Source: Peribacillus saganii
GTDB lineage: Bacteria > Bacillota > Bacilli > Bacillales > DSM-1321
Reading direction: 5' to 3'
Length of the DNA stretch: 64,000 nt
Assembly: GCF_003429095.1 (NCBI RefSeq)
Contig: NZ_QVTE01000008.1
Location: forward strand, 273,625 to 337,624
Under the pieces are notes generated by a model that worked only from the letters and a program-made list of their open reading frames with translations, ran no database searches and was not told where the DNA came from. Of the stretch, positions 55,603-64,000 are shown piece by piece. Numbering within the stretch: position 1 is the first letter of the stretch; every line of letters starts with the position of its first letter. The translations under genes and the position numbers were made by a program.

Positions 55603-56580
55603 ATGTTAGAGCAAGTGATTTTTTATACAATGGTATTAGGATTTTTGATTACAGTTCTTCTCTCCCCGATTATTATCCCGTTCTTAAGAAGGCTGAAATT
55701 TGGCCAGAGCATTCGTGAAGAAGGGCCTAAATCACATCAAAAGAAGTCGGGGACGCCGACCATGGGCGGCGTCATGATCATGATAGGCATTACAGCTGCT
55801 ACTTTAATTATGACATTTAAATATTCCGAGCCATCAGTGAGAACATATTTGCTCCTTTTTGTCACTTTGGGATTTGGCATGCTTGGATTTATGGATGATT
55901 TTATTAAGGTAGTCATGAAGCGGAACCTGGGGTTGACTTCCCGGCAAAAGCTGCTTGGACAAATTATCATCTCGGTTATTTTCTATCTGATTTATGCTCG
56001 CAGCGATAAATTTTTGCCGGTGATTACAATACCTGGAACTGATGCATCCTTTAATGTAGGCTGGTTTTATATTTTTATTATTATTTTTTGGCTTGTCGGA
56101 TTTTCTAATGCAGTGAATTTAACCGATGGGTTGGACGGGCTCGTATCAGGCACGGCTGCCATTGCTTTCGGCGCATATGCTGTACTGGCCTGGAACCAGT
56201 CACAATACGATGTTGCTGTATTTTCCGTAGCGGTTACAGGTGCATTGCTTGGATTTTTGGTGTTTAATGCCCATCCGGCAAAGGTATTTATGGGTGATAC
56301 CGGATCCCTTGCACTTGGAGGAGCGCTGGCAACTGTCGCATTACTGACAAAGCTTGAGCTTCTTCTCGTAATTATTGGGGGAGTGTTTGTAATCGAAACA
56401 CTTTCGGTTATTTTGCAGGTTGCATCTTTTAAGACGACGGGGAAGCGGATTTTTAGAATGAGCCCGCTGCACCATCATTATGAACTGGTTGGCTGGTCCG
56501 AATGGAGAGTTGTAGTTACATTTTGGTCCGTTGGATTGCTCCTGGCGATTCTTGGGATCTACTTAGAGGTGTGGATATAA
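55603..56580 (+). CDS. mraY: Phospho-MurNAc-pentapeptide transferase
   Basis: MraY transfers phospho-MurNAc-pentapeptide to undecaprenyl phosphate, making lipid I. The 325-residue membrane enzyme has about ten helices and the catalytic cytoplasmic motifs [16 protein letters not shown] and [16 protein letters not shown] precedes the ATG. murD begins one base after its stop. Confidence 0.97.
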   Translation: MLEQVIFYTMVLGFLITVLLSPIIIPFLRRLKFGQSIREEGPKSHQKKSGTPTMGGVMIMIGITAATLIMTFKYSEPSVRTYLLLFVTLGFGMLGFMDDFIKVVMKRNLGLTSRQKLLGQIIISVIFYLIYARSDKFLPVITIPGTDASFNVGWFYIFIIIFWLVGFSNAVNLTDGLDGLVSGTAAIAFGAYAVLAWNQSQYDVAVFSVAVTGALLGFLVFNAHPAKVFMGDTGSLALGGALATVALLTKLELLLVIIGGVFVIETLSVILQVASFKTTGKRIFRMSPLHHHYELVGWSEWRVVVTFWSVGLLLAILGIYLEVWI

Positions 56581-56581
56581 A

Positions 56582-57934
56582 GTGAAAGATACAAATAAAT
56601 ATTTACGAAAAAAAGTATTGGTATTAGGATTGGCAAAAAGCGGAGTCATGTCTGCTTCGCTGCTGCATAAACTGGGAGCCTTTGTTACAGTAAACGACAT
56701 GAAGCCGCTCTCGGAAAACCCTGAGGCCCAGGGACTTCTTGAGCAGGGCATTAAAGTGATATGCGGCAGTCATCCGATTGAGCTGCTGGACGAAGGCTTC
56801 GAACTAATTGTTAAGAATCCGGGGATTCCATACCGCAATCCTCTTGTTAGCGGTGCAATCGAACAGGGCATACCGGTGATTACCGAAGTTGAACTCGCTG
56901 CTCAGATAAGCAAGGCACCGTTTATAGGCATAACTGGAACAAACGGAAAGACAACAACAACCACGCTGATTTTTGAAATGCTCAAGGAAGGAGGAAAACT
57001 TCCGCTTATAGCGGGTAATATCGGTACCGTTGCTTCAGGAGTCGCTCAAGAAGCGGAGCCAAATAATACTATCGTTATTGAACTTTCATCATTCCAGCTT
57101 ATGGGTATTGTGGATTTCAAGCCGGAAATTTCCGTTTTGACGAATCTGTATGATGCCCACCTTGATTACCACAGTTCTAAGCATGAATACGCAGAGGCAA
57201 AGGCAGCTATTACAAAAAACCAGACAGTAGAGGATTATTTTATTTATAACATGGACCAGGAAATAGTCTCAGAAATAGCTTCTAGATCAAAGGCTATAAG
57301 TGTTCCGTTCTCCTCAGCCTCGGTTTGTAAAAATGGAGCGTATGTAGAGGATGGATATGTAATTTTTCAAGGTGAACGGATAGTACGAGTATGTGAGATT
57401 GCACTTCCGGGTAAGCATAACCTTGAGAATGTTTTGGCGGCTACTGCAGCCTCCAAACTAAAGGGAGTTTCGAATGAAGCAATTCAACAAGTGCTAGCAA
57501 CTTTCCACGGCGTGAAGCACCGCACACAATATATTGCAACAATTGAAGGCCGGAAGTTTTACAATGACTCCAAGGCTACAAATATATTAGCTGCTTCAAA
57601 AGCGCTTCAATCCTTTAAAGAGCCCGTTATTTTACTTGCCGGCGGGCTTGATAGAGGCAACGAGTTTGATGAGCTGAAGCCTTATTTGGCAAACGTAAAA
57701 GGATTAATCAGCTTTGGGCAGACTGCCGAAAAAATTGAGCGTGTAGCCAGGGAAGCGGGAATACAGGAGATAAAACGTGTCGATAATGTGGAGGAAGCTG
57801 TACCTGCAGCTTATGCATTATCGTCCGAAGGCGATGTAATTCTGCTGTCTCCTGCCTGTGCAAGCTGGGATCAATACAAAACTTTTGAGGTAAGAGGAGA
57901 CATGTTTATAAATGCCGTGCATAAGCTAGGATAA
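56582..57934 (+). CDS. murD: UDP-MurNAc-L-alanine:D-glutamate ligase
   Basis: MurD adds D-glutamate to UDP-MurNAc-L-Ala. The 450-residue Mur ligase carries an N-terminal UDP-binding domain (VLVLGLAKSGVMSA), ATP loop [12 protein letters not shown] near residue 118 and C-terminal LLSPACASWDQYK. It begins at GTG 56582 with AGAGGTG inside the end of mraY as the ribosome binding site. Confidence 0.97.
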   Translation: MKDTNKYLRKKVLVLGLAKSGVMSASLLHKLGAFVTVNDMKPLSENPEAQGLLEQGIKVICGSHPIELLDEGFELIVKNPGIPYRNPLVSGAIEQGIPVITEVELAAQISKAPFIGITGTNGKTTTTTLIFEMLKEGGKLPLIAGNIGTVASGVAQEAEPNNTIVIELSSFQLMGIVDFKPEISVLTNLYDAHLDYHSSKHEYAEAKAAITKNQTVEDYFIYNMDQEIVSEIASRSKAISVPFSSASVCKNGAYVEDGYVIFQGERIVRVCEIALPGKHNLENVLAATAASKLKGVSNEAIQQVLATFHGVKHRTQYIATIEGRKFYNDSKATNILAASKALQSFKEPVILLAGGLDRGNEFDELKPYLANVKGLISFGQTAEKIERVAREAGIQEIKRVDNVEEAVPAAYALSSEGDVILLSPACASWDQYKTFEVRGDMFINAVHKLG

Positions 57935-57977
57935 GAGAGCTTGTTCATGTCATTCCTTTGTAAGAGGTGTGTATCCT

Positions 57978-59078
57978 GTGCCGATTAAAAAATCCAACCC
58001 TGATTTTATTTTGATTATCGTAACGCTAAGCCTTCTTGCTGTCGGTTTGATAATGGTTTATAGTGCCAGTGCGATTTGGGCGACGTATAAATTTGATGAC
58101 TCCTTCTTCTTTGCTAAAAGACAGCTGCTTTTTGCGGGAGCCGGGGTAGTGGCGATGTTTTTTATCATGAATGTAGATTATTGGACTTGGAGGACCTGGG
58201 CAAAGACTTTAGTAATAGCCTGTTTTGTTTTGCTCGTGCTCGTTTTAATTCCTGGAGTCGGAATGGAACGGAACGGTTCTCGAAGCTGGATCGGAGTCGG
58301 TGCTTTCTCAATCCAGCCATCTGAATTTATGAAGCTTGCAATGATCGCATTTTTGGCAAAATATCTTTCTGACAGGCAAAAACTGATTACGTCCTTCAAA
58401 AAGGGACTCATGCCTTCGCTTTCCCTCGTATTCCTGGCGTTTGCAATGATTATGCTTCAGCCGGATTTGGGGACAGGCACGGTTATGGTTGGAACTTGTA
58501 TCGCAATGATTTTCATCTCGGGCGCCCGGGTAAGCCATTTTGCTTTTCTTGGACTTTTGGGAGTTGCAGGATTCGTCGGATTGGTTCTTTCGGCCCCGTA
58601 TCGAATGAAGCGGATTACTTCATTTCTTGACCCATGGCAGGATCCGCTTGGAAGCGGCTTTCAAATTATTCAATCTTTATACGCAATTGGTCCTGGAGGC
58701 TTATTTGGCCTCGGATTGGGACAAAGCCGACAGAAGTTCTTCTACCTTCCTGAACCGCAAACAGACTTCATTTTTGCAATTTTGCTGGAAGAACTTGGGT
58801 TTATCGGGGGCTCATTTGTAATACTCCTGTTTGGCTTGCTTCTCTGGAGAGGAATCAGGATCGCTCTTGGAGCACCTGACCTGTACGGCAGCTTCCTCGC
58901 TGTAGGGATCATTTCCATGGTCGCAATCCAGGTGATGATTAATATCGGGGTGGTAACGGGCCTAATGCCGGTTACCGGGATAACATTGCCATTTCTTAGC
59001 TATGGAGGATCATCATTAACGCTCATGCTGATGGCCATCGGAGTGCTTCTGAATATAAGCAGATATGCAAGGTATTAA
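57978..59078 (+). CDS. spoVE: Sporulation SEDS glycosyltransferase SpoVE
   Basis: A ten-helix SEDS-family peptidoglycan polymerase that works with SpoVD in cortex synthesis. Its 366 residues equal the B. subtilis SpoVE length, and the sequence follows it closely (YSASAIWATYKFDDSFFFA, GVGAFSIQPSEFMKLA, MPVTGITLPFLSYGGSS). GTG 57969 directly abuts the site AAGAGGTG; GTG 57978 has proper spacing. The paralogue ftsW is not at its usual place after ylaN, so the vegetative SEDS protein must be elsewhere. Confidence 0.94.
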   Translation: MPIKKSNPDFILIIVTLSLLAVGLIMVYSASAIWATYKFDDSFFFAKRQLLFAGAGVVAMFFIMNVDYWTWRTWAKTLVIACFVLLVLVLIPGVGMERNGSRSWIGVGAFSIQPSEFMKLAMIAFLAKYLSDRQKLITSFKKGLMPSLSLVFLAFAMIMLQPDLGTGTVMVGTCIAMIFISGARVSHFAFLGLLGVAGFVGLVLSAPYRMKRITSFLDPWQDPLGSGFQIIQSLYAIGPGGLFGLGLGQSRQKFFYLPEPQTDFIFAILLEELGFIGGSFVILLFGLLLWRGIRIALGAPDLYGSFLAVGIISMVAIQVMINIGVVTGLMPVTGITLPFLSYGGSSLTLMLMAIGVLLNISRYARY

Positions 59079-59193
59079 TGAAATTATCGATTATCAGCCG
59101 ATTGCGCCTGGATGGATGCCTGTTCTATTACATGCCAATTTTAGGGAAGAAGAAATGTTTTTAATGGATGCAAAAGTATTAAAAAGCCTAATT

Positions 59194-59227
59194 CCTTGCC
59201 AAGGATGATTCCTGGCAAGGTTTTTTA
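59194..59227 (+). terminator. Terminator of the murE-spoVE unit
   Basis: CCTTGCCA pairs with TGGCAAGG around a loop of about ten bases, followed by TTTTTT. CCTTG group. Confidence 0.87.
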
Positions 59228-59636
59228 ATATTGATTTTTTCATGGGTGTTTAGCACGATTATGCCATGTTATGGTTGGCATTGACCTGTGTTTAGAATAT
59301 AGTATAAGAGGGTAAAGCGACTAAGTGCGTTCTTTGTAAATGAATAATGCTGTTTTAACCATTAGATTTTTCTAGTTAGTGTAAGCAGCGATGCCATGAA
59401 CAGGATAAGAATACTTCAGCAGTATGCTACCCGAAGCTTAGCTGGAATTAATTTGAAGGCATACTGCCGTTATCCGGTCTGGGGTTCTTGTAGCCGAATG
59501 CTGTATTATAGCCTTAGTAAGCCGATAAAGCCTTTCAGGGGGAGGAAACATATTCTCTTCCAAGGCTTTCTTGTGCTTGTCTGGCCAGTAACTGAGCTTA
59601 TTAATTAAGAAAGCATAAATTTCTAACAGCAGATAG
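59228..59636. other. Gene-free stretch between spoVE terminator and the repeat
   Basis: No supported reading frame or recognisable RNA. It contains words such as AGAATACTTCAGCAGTATGC and AAGCTTAGCTGG that loosely resemble repeat modules, so part may be an older, decayed copy. Confidence 0.4.
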
Positions 59637-60038
59637 CAGCTCAAGCGCCCGGCCCCGATCCATACATTTTTGGAAGTGCCGGACTTGGGGTCATAAGCAA
59701 TATGCTTTGAAGGCAAATAGGGCATTCTCTCAGCGTTGTTATATGCTTGTCGGACTTGCACAGGAACGCTACGGCAGCGATACATCCCACGAAACAAGGC
59801 GTCAGCTTTGTGAGGATGTGATGGCGTCGACATTTGGCACAGACGGAGTTGAAATGGCCTTGAATTTTAACCCTGGCAGAACTTAGTCGACGTTCGTTTG
59901 TCAGGATATGAGTCAGGACAGCATTGTCAAAGGAAAAGGAATGCTTCAGCAGGGGTTCATTGCACGAAACAAAGCGACAGCTTTGTGATGACTTGGCGCA
60001 CTTAGCTGTCCTTCCTATGTCAGGGCGCTTGCGCTTTT
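59637..60038 (+). repeat. Longest composite repeat, splitting spoVE from murG
   Basis: Blocks in order: AGCTCAAGCGCCCGGCCCCG, GGGGTCATAAGCAA, TTTGAAGGCAAA, GCGTTGTTATATGCTTGTCG, CACAGGAACG, GGCAGCGATACATCCCACG, AAACAAGGCGTCAGCTTTGT, GAGGATGTGATGGCGTCGAC, a second CGAAACAAAGCGACAGCTTT, CTTAGCTGTCCTTCC and TCAGGGCGCTTGCGCTTTT. It appears to be two partial units joined. Adjacent to the murG ribosome binding site on its right. In B. subtilis spoVE and murG are close neighbours. Confidence 0.8.
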
Positions 60039-60060
60039 AAATTGATTTGGGGTGACGTTG

Positions 60061-61158
60061 ATGAGGATTGTTGTGAGTGGCGGAGGTACAGGAGGACATA
60101 TTTATCCCGCTCTAGCATTAATTCGTGAGATTCAGGAAAGCGATAAAAAAAGCACTTTTTTATATATTGGCACTGAAAACGGACTTGAAAAGGATATTGT
60201 GACCAGAGAGGACATACCATTCCGTTCTATACATATTACAGGTTTCAAACGGAAGCTTTCATTCGATAATATAAAAACTGTTTACCGGTTTTTAAAGGGT
60301 GTCCAAGACAGCAAACGAATGCTGAGGGAGTTTAAGCCGGATGTTGTCATTGGTACTGGAGGATATGTCTGCGGTCCCGTGGTATATGCTGCGGCAAAAC
60401 TCGGAATTCCATCCATGATTCATGAACAAAACAGTGTACCTGGTCTGACAAACAAATTTTTAAGCCGCTTTGTTAATAAAATTGCTGTCTGTTTTGACGA
60501 GGCAAAGGCTTATTTTCCAGAGGAAAAGACGATACTGACTGGTAATCCCCGGGCTTCGGAGGTCCTTCATCATAAAGGGAAGAAAGGATTAAAAACAATC
60601 GGGATGGATCCTTTAAAGCCTTCGGTACTCATTTTTGGCGGAAGCAGGGGAGCCAGGCCTATAAATGAAGCAGTCCTTAAGGTTATGACTGAATTGGGTG
60701 AGCGTCCATATCAAGTGTTGTATATAACCGGTGAAGTCCATTATGAACGGGTTAAAAAAGAGATTGATCTAATTGGCAAACCGGCGAATGTTCACATTAA
60801 ACCATTTGTCCACAATATGCCTGAAATTCTGGCAGGTATGGATTTGACAGTTGCCAGAGCAGGCGCTACGACTTTAGCCGAGCTCACTGTATTAGGAATA
60901 CCAAGTATCCTTATTCCTAGCCCGTATGTAACAAACAATCACCAGGAAAAGAACGCCCGCTCACTAAGCGACAACGGAGCTGCCGAAATTTTACTGGAAA
61001 ATGAATTGACGGGGAAAAGGCTGATAACTGCTATCGATTCCATTATGTTGGATAAGGAAAGAACAGAATCAATGAAAGCTGCGGCTTCTAAGCTGGGGAT
61101 ACCTGATGCGGCATTCAGACTGTTTGAAGCTATGAGAGAAATTTCTAAAAAGAACTGA
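60061..61158 (+). CDS. murG: UDP-GlcNAc:lipid I GlcNAc transferase MurG
   Basis: MurG makes lipid II from lipid I at the inner membrane face. The 365-residue GT-B glycosyltransferase has the first glycine loop [15 protein letters not shown] at the N-terminus, the second [10 protein letters not shown] near 195 and the UDP-GlcNAc site [15 protein letters not shown] near 265. GGGGTG precedes ATG 60061; upstream in-frame codons would begin within the repeat region and lack a site. Confidence 0.97.
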   Translation: MRIVVSGGGTGGHIYPALALIREIQESDKKSTFLYIGTENGLEKDIVTREDIPFRSIHITGFKRKLSFDNIKTVYRFLKGVQDSKRMLREFKPDVVIGTGGYVCGPVVYAAAKLGIPSMIHEQNSVPGLTNKFLSRFVNKIAVCFDEAKAYFPEEKTILTGNPRASEVLHHKGKKGLKTIGMDPLKPSVLIFGGSRGARPINEAVLKVMTELGERPYQVLYITGEVHYERVKKEIDLIGKPANVHIKPFVHNMPEILAGMDLTVARAGATTLAELTVLGIPSILIPSPYVTNNHQEKNARSLSDNGAAEILLENELTGKRLITAIDSIMLDKERTESMKAAASKLGIPDAAFRLFEAMREISKKN

Positions 61159-61218
61159 TTGGGCCACAAAGCATATACTGGAAATATCACATCCATTGCC
61201 CATCCGGGGAGGTTTAAA

Positions 61219-62136
61219 ATGAAAGAAGTTATTGATAAATTAAAATCTTTAGATGTTGGCCGGGTACTTGAAAATGAACCTCTGGCCAATCATACAACCA
61301 TAAAAATCGGAGGCCCAGCTGATAGTTTTATTGAACCTGATTCAATGCAAAGCCTAGAGAAAATCATGAAGGTAATTAAAGAATTCGGGGTAAACTGGCG
61401 TGCTATCGGCAGAGGATCCAATCTGCTGGTATCAGATCTTGGAATCGAAGGAGTTGTCATAAAGCTCGGCAAAGGACTTGATAATTATATTGTTGAGGGT
61501 ACGGAAGTAAGGTCAGGCGGAGGTGTCTCCTTAGTTAGCCTGTCGATGCAAATCAGCAGGCAGGGCCTTGCCGGACTCGAATTTGCGAGCGGAATTCCCG
61601 GGTCTGTTGGCGGCGCTGTTTATATGAACGCCGGTGCTCATGGTTCTGATATATCAAAAATCCTGAAATCAGCACGTGTACTTTTTGATGATGGGACAAT
61701 ATCATGGCTCTCCAATGAAGAAATGGAATTCTCCTATCGTACATCAATCCTCCAGAAAAAAAGGCCGGGAATCGTCCTTGAAGCTGTTTTTTCATTGCAG
61801 GAAGGAAATCGTGAAGAAATTGTGGAGCGGATGCAAAACAATAAAAACTACCGTAAAGAAACACAGCCATACAATCTTCCGTGCGCCGGAAGTATATTTA
61901 GAAACCCGCTGCCAAAGTATGCTGGACAGCTAATAGAGGATGCCGGTTTAAAAGGGCATTCTATTGGCGGTGCAAAAATCTCCGAGATGCATGGGAATTT
62001 CATTGTAAATGCAGGCGGAGCCAGGGCGGAAGATGTTCTTGCCCTTATCCAGCACGTTAAGGATACGATTTTTGATAAATATGCGGTGGAAATGGAAACG
62101 GAAGTGGAAATAATCGGAAGGCCATTAAATAATTGA
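61219..62136 (+). CDS. murB: UDP-N-acetylenolpyruvoylglucosamine reductase
   Basis: MurB reduces the enolpyruvyl group to give UDP-MurNAc, using FAD and NADPH. The 305-residue protein has the FAD-binding run [14 protein letters not shown] near residue 60, [19 protein letters not shown] near 118, and AGSIFRNP near 220, fitting the type II enzyme of bacilli. GGGGAGG precedes ATG 61219; the frame is open back to 61159 but without a start signal. Confidence 0.96.
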   Translation: MKEVIDKLKSLDVGRVLENEPLANHTTIKIGGPADSFIEPDSMQSLEKIMKVIKEFGVNWRAIGRGSNLLVSDLGIEGVVIKLGKGLDNYIVEGTEVRSGGGVSLVSLSMQISRQGLAGLEFASGIPGSVGGAVYMNAGAHGSDISKILKSARVLFDDGTISWLSNEEMEFSYRTSILQKKRPGIVLEAVFSLQEGNREEIVERMQNNKNYRKETQPYNLPCAGSIFRNPLPKYAGQLIEDAGLKGHSIGGAKISEMHGNFIVNAGGARAEDVLALIQHVKDTIFDKYAVEMETEVEIIGRPLNN

Positions 62137-62164
62137 AATACGTTCATCTAAACTTCCAATTACT

Positions 62165-62209
62165 GTGGTATAATAAAATCCCGTTAAAGCCCGTCCAGCG
62201 GGCTTTAAC
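62165..62209 (+). promoter_or_regulatory. Extended -10 promoter with a hairpin at the transcript 5' end (divIB)
   Basis: TGTGG directly precedes a perfect TATAAT at 62169-62174; no -35 is evident, as expected for a TGn extended -10. Transcription would begin near 62181, where the 11-bp stem GTTAAAGCCCG/CGGGCTTTAAC (62183-62209) starts. The hairpin is followed by ATTCTTATTTG, so it can serve as murB terminator, as a 5'-end stabiliser of divIB mRNA, or as an attenuator. Confidence 0.6.
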
Positions 62210-62244
62210 ATTCTTATTTGTTTTGTTGGAAGAGGTGAGCAGGG

Positions 62245-63048
62245 ATGGAAAACGGAAAAATAGTTTCCATTGAAGATCGAATCCCTAAGCTGAAAGAATT
62301 AAGAAAAAGGAAGGCAAACAGGCGTTTAATATTGCTTCTTTCTTTATTTTTTATTCTTATTGCCTGTGTAATATATTTTATCTCACCATTGAGTGAAATA
62401 CGTTCAATCAAAGTGCAAGGAAACAGGTATATCTCTTCAGGAAAAATCATTCAATTAAGCGGCTTGTCAGAGGGAAGCAGCATCTGGAAGGTTGGCACAA
62501 AAGAAATTGCCGGCGAAATTAAACGGTATCCGGAAATCAAGAGTGCCAGCGTTGCCATCAAACTCCCAAGCACGGTGCTTATTACTGTGGCAGACCATGA
62601 CCGGATTGCCTATCTGGCAAATGACGGCAGGTTCTTTCCAATACTTGAAAATGGAGAGATATTGGAACCTTTAAAAAAACAGGAAATACCTGTTCACGCC
62701 CCGGTTCTGATCGATTTTAAAAAAGGCAAGGCGCTCAACCAGCTGCTAAATGAGCTGGAAAAAATCCCTCAGGAAATTACTAACTCAATTTCTGAAATTC
62801 ATCATACACCTAAAAAAACAGATACATACCATATTACCCTGTATATGAATGATGGCTATGAGGTAAGCGCAACTTCAAGGACACTGTCTGATAAGCTTGT
62901 CCACTATCCATCGATAATCAGTCAGCTGCAGCCGGGAGTTAAAGGGGTTATCGATCTTGAGGTGGCATCTTTTTTCAAAGCTTATGAAACAAAAGTCCGC
63001 GAAGCAAATAAAGGGAAGGAAAATGATTCTGATGAAAGTGAAAGGTAA
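62245..63048 (+). CDS. divIB: Cell division protein DivIB (FtsQ)
   Basis: A 267-residue bitopic protein: basic cytoplasmic N-terminus, one membrane helix (RLILLLSLFFILIACVIYFI, about 28-47), a POTRA domain starting at IRSIKVQGNRYISSGKI, then the beta domain and a charged tail. It joins FtsL and DivIC in the septal complex that regulates PBP2B. GAGGTGAG precedes the ATG. The end overlaps the next gene by about 26 bases. Confidence 0.93.
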   Translation: MENGKIVSIEDRIPKLKELRKRKANRRLILLLSLFFILIACVIYFISPLSEIRSIKVQGNRYISSGKIIQLSGLSEGSSIWKVGTKEIAGEIKRYPEIKSASVAIKLPSTVLITVADHDRIAYLANDGRFFPILENGEILEPLKKQEIPVHAPVLIDFKKGKALNQLLNELEKIPQEITNSISEIHHTPKKTDTYHITLYMNDGYEVSATSRTLSDKLVHYPSIISQLQPGVKGVIDLEVASFFKAYETKVREANKGKENDSDESER

Positions 63049-63730
63049 TCATGTCATCCTATCGCTCGTTGCCCTGGTGCTTGGGTTCATGATTGCATTT
63101 TCTTACAATTTGACGAATAGGGAACAGGCAAAGCCTGATCTTAAAGATAAAAGCTGGGACAGGGAGTTCCAGCTTCGCAATAAATTGCTTGAAGAAGAGG
63201 AGAAGACAAGAAGTCTCCAAGCGGAACTGCTTGAGAAGCAGGGAAAACTGACGTCGATTGAAAAAAAGCTTGCCAATGAGGCGAACGTTTATTTCAATCT
63301 TGCCGAGGACGCTGAAAAATATCGGATGTATCTCGGTAAAGTCAGGGTTAAGGGTGAGGGCGTAGAGGTTACACTTGAAGATGGGACTCCTTCTAATATT
63401 ATTAACGACAACGTAAATCAATATATTGTACATGAACGCCATGTTTTCCAAGTGATTAACGAATTGTACATTTCCGGAGCAGCTGCAGTCGCAATTAATG
63501 GGCAAAGGATAAACCAAAATTCTTATATTGTCTGCAATGGTCCGGTGATTACGGTTGATGGGCAGCAGCATCCTGCTCCTTTCGTTTTTACTGCAATTGG
63601 TGATGCAGAAGTCCTTGAATCTTCTTTCAACCTTACCGGCGGAGTGAAGGACCAGCTTGTAAATGAGAATATCACTTTTACAATTGAGAAAAAGGATAAA
63701 GTAATCCTGGAGCCTGTTATGGGCAGCTAA
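63023..63730 (+). CDS. ylxW: DUF881 family protein YlxW
   Basis: A 235-residue protein with an N-terminal membrane helix (VILSLVALVLGFMIAFSY), a coiled-coil segment (KLLEEEEKTRSLQAELLEKQ) and the DUF881 domain (GKVRVKGEGVEVTLED, HVFQVINELYISGAAAVAIN, APFVFTAIGD). The family is encoded between divIB and ftsA in bacilli; B. subtilis has ylxW and ylxX here, and the first position favours ylxW. AAGGG is spaced for ATG 63023; ATG 63032 is an alternative. It probably acts in envelope or division processes, unproven. Confidence 0.88.
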   Translation: MILMKVKGNHVILSLVALVLGFMIAFSYNLTNREQAKPDLKDKSWDREFQLRNKLLEEEEKTRSLQAELLEKQGKLTSIEKKLANEANVYFNLAEDAEKYRMYLGKVRVKGEGVEVTLEDGTPSNIINDNVNQYIVHERHVFQVINELYISGAAAVAINGQRINQNSYIVCNGPVITVDGQQHPAPFVFTAIGDAEVLESSFNLTGGVKDQLVNENITFTIEKKDKVILEPVMGS

Positions 63731-63780
63731 CAAATTTTTTATTTACCAGATAAGTATAGATTATTCACCTTATACTGGTT

Positions 63781-63918
63781 TCTAGTTTCAGTGCCCAGCC
63801 CCGACGCACAGGAAAAGGAACGGCAAAGTCAGCGATACATCGCACGAAACAAGGCGGAAGCTTTGTGAGGACGTGGCGATCTTAGCTGTTCTTCTTATGT
63901 CAGGGCGCTTGCGCTTTT
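63781..63918 (+). repeat. Dispersed intergenic repeat, direct near-complete copy
   Basis: TCTAGTTTCAGTGCCCAGCC, CGACGCACAGGAAAAGGAAC, GTCAGCGATACATCGCACG, AAACAAGGCGGAAGCTTTGT, GAGGACGTGGCG, CTTAGCTGTTCTTCTTATGT, CAGGGCGCTTGCGCTTTT: the same order as in the reverse copy at 37099-37264. It lies just after ylxW. Confidence 0.85.
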
Positions 63919-63960
63919 CCTACTAAATTAAGAAAGTATAACTTTTTTAACAAGTACAGA

Positions 63961-64000
63961 TGTCTAGCTCCAGCGCCCAGCCCCTCGAGGTCATAAGCCA
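63961..64000 (+). repeat. Start of another composite repeat, cut by window end
   Basis: TGTCTAGCTCCAGCGCCCAG followed by CCCCTCGAGGTCATAAGCCA matches the first modules of the copy at 31721-31990 read in reverse. It begins only about 40 bases after the preceding copy, giving a tandem pair. Confidence 0.75.

Noticed and set aside
59438..59833. Minus-strand frame of 131 codons between spoVE and murG
   Set aside because: The frame is produced by repeat modules shared with other intergenic copies, where it is not conserved.
63059..63733. Minus-strand frame of 224 codons opposite ylxW
   Set aside because: It is the antisense shadow of a well-supported DUF881 gene and has unnatural composition.

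Overview
The window is a low-GC chromosomal segment of an endospore-forming member of the Bacillaceae (Bacillus in the broad sense). The basis is gene content and order. The trp genes are followed by a run that matches the Bacillus subtilis yktB, yla, pycA, cta and ylb region, and this leads into the bacilli-type mraZ-rsmH-ftsL-pbpB-spoVD-murE-mraY-murD-spoVE-murG-murB-divIB cell wall and division cluster. Sporulation genes (ylbJ, gerR, spoVD, spoVE), the bacillithiol gene bshC and meso-diaminopimelate-type murE fit the same assignment. Nearly everything is ordinary core genome; I see no prophage, CRISPR array, toxin-antitoxin or defence island.

Layout. 1-2400: end of the tryptophan operon (trpF, trpB, trpA) with a strong terminator. 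2570-7750: yktB, a small coiled-coil gene, suhB-type phosphatase, ylaF, the ribosome-associated GTPase typA, ylaH and a small conserved gene. 7770-11600: ylaI and a membrane gene (minus strand), a flavin-fold protein, PIN-PhoH ATPase ylaK, a ylaL-like gene and ylaN. 11900-24000: pyruvate carboxylase, then the aa3/caa3 cytochrome c oxidase block: heme A synthase ctaA (minus), heme O synthase ctaB, structural subunits ctaCDEF and assembly factors ctaG and ctaM-like. 24000-25700: a GNAT gene, a decayed Eis-like acetyltransferase pseudogene and yugN. 25900-43900: ylbC to ylbP, including biofilm/sporulation factor ricF (ylbF), rsmD, coaD, ylbJ, patatin-like ylbK, PDZ-Lon protease ylbL, tmcAL, ylbN-rpmF, an enoyl-CoA hydratase and gerR. 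44100-47150: panE, a DUF3397 gene and bshC. 47600-63730: the mra/dcw cluster up to ylxW.

How the parts work together. The cta genes build and metallate the terminal oxidase. PanE and CoaD both belong to the pathway from pantothenate to CoA. The dcw cluster makes lipid II (MurE, MraY, MurD, MurG, MurB) and the septal synthases for vegetative division (PBP2B with FtsL and DivIB) and for spore cortex (SpoVD with SpoVE).

The less ordinary content is non-coding. A GC-richer composite repeat occurs in at least six intergenic gaps and has pushed spoVE and murG almost 1 kb apart. A degenerate 20-bp tandem array lies between ylbL and tmcAL. A 47-bp palindrome resembling IS3-type ends sits inside a terminator. 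A multi-helix RNA element upstream of rsmD (ylbH) ends in a terminator that reads on the minus strand. A three-unit MraZ operator with exact 10-bp spacing precedes mraZ. Start sites given here were chosen from visible ribosome binding sites, so several genes begin at TTG or GTG.
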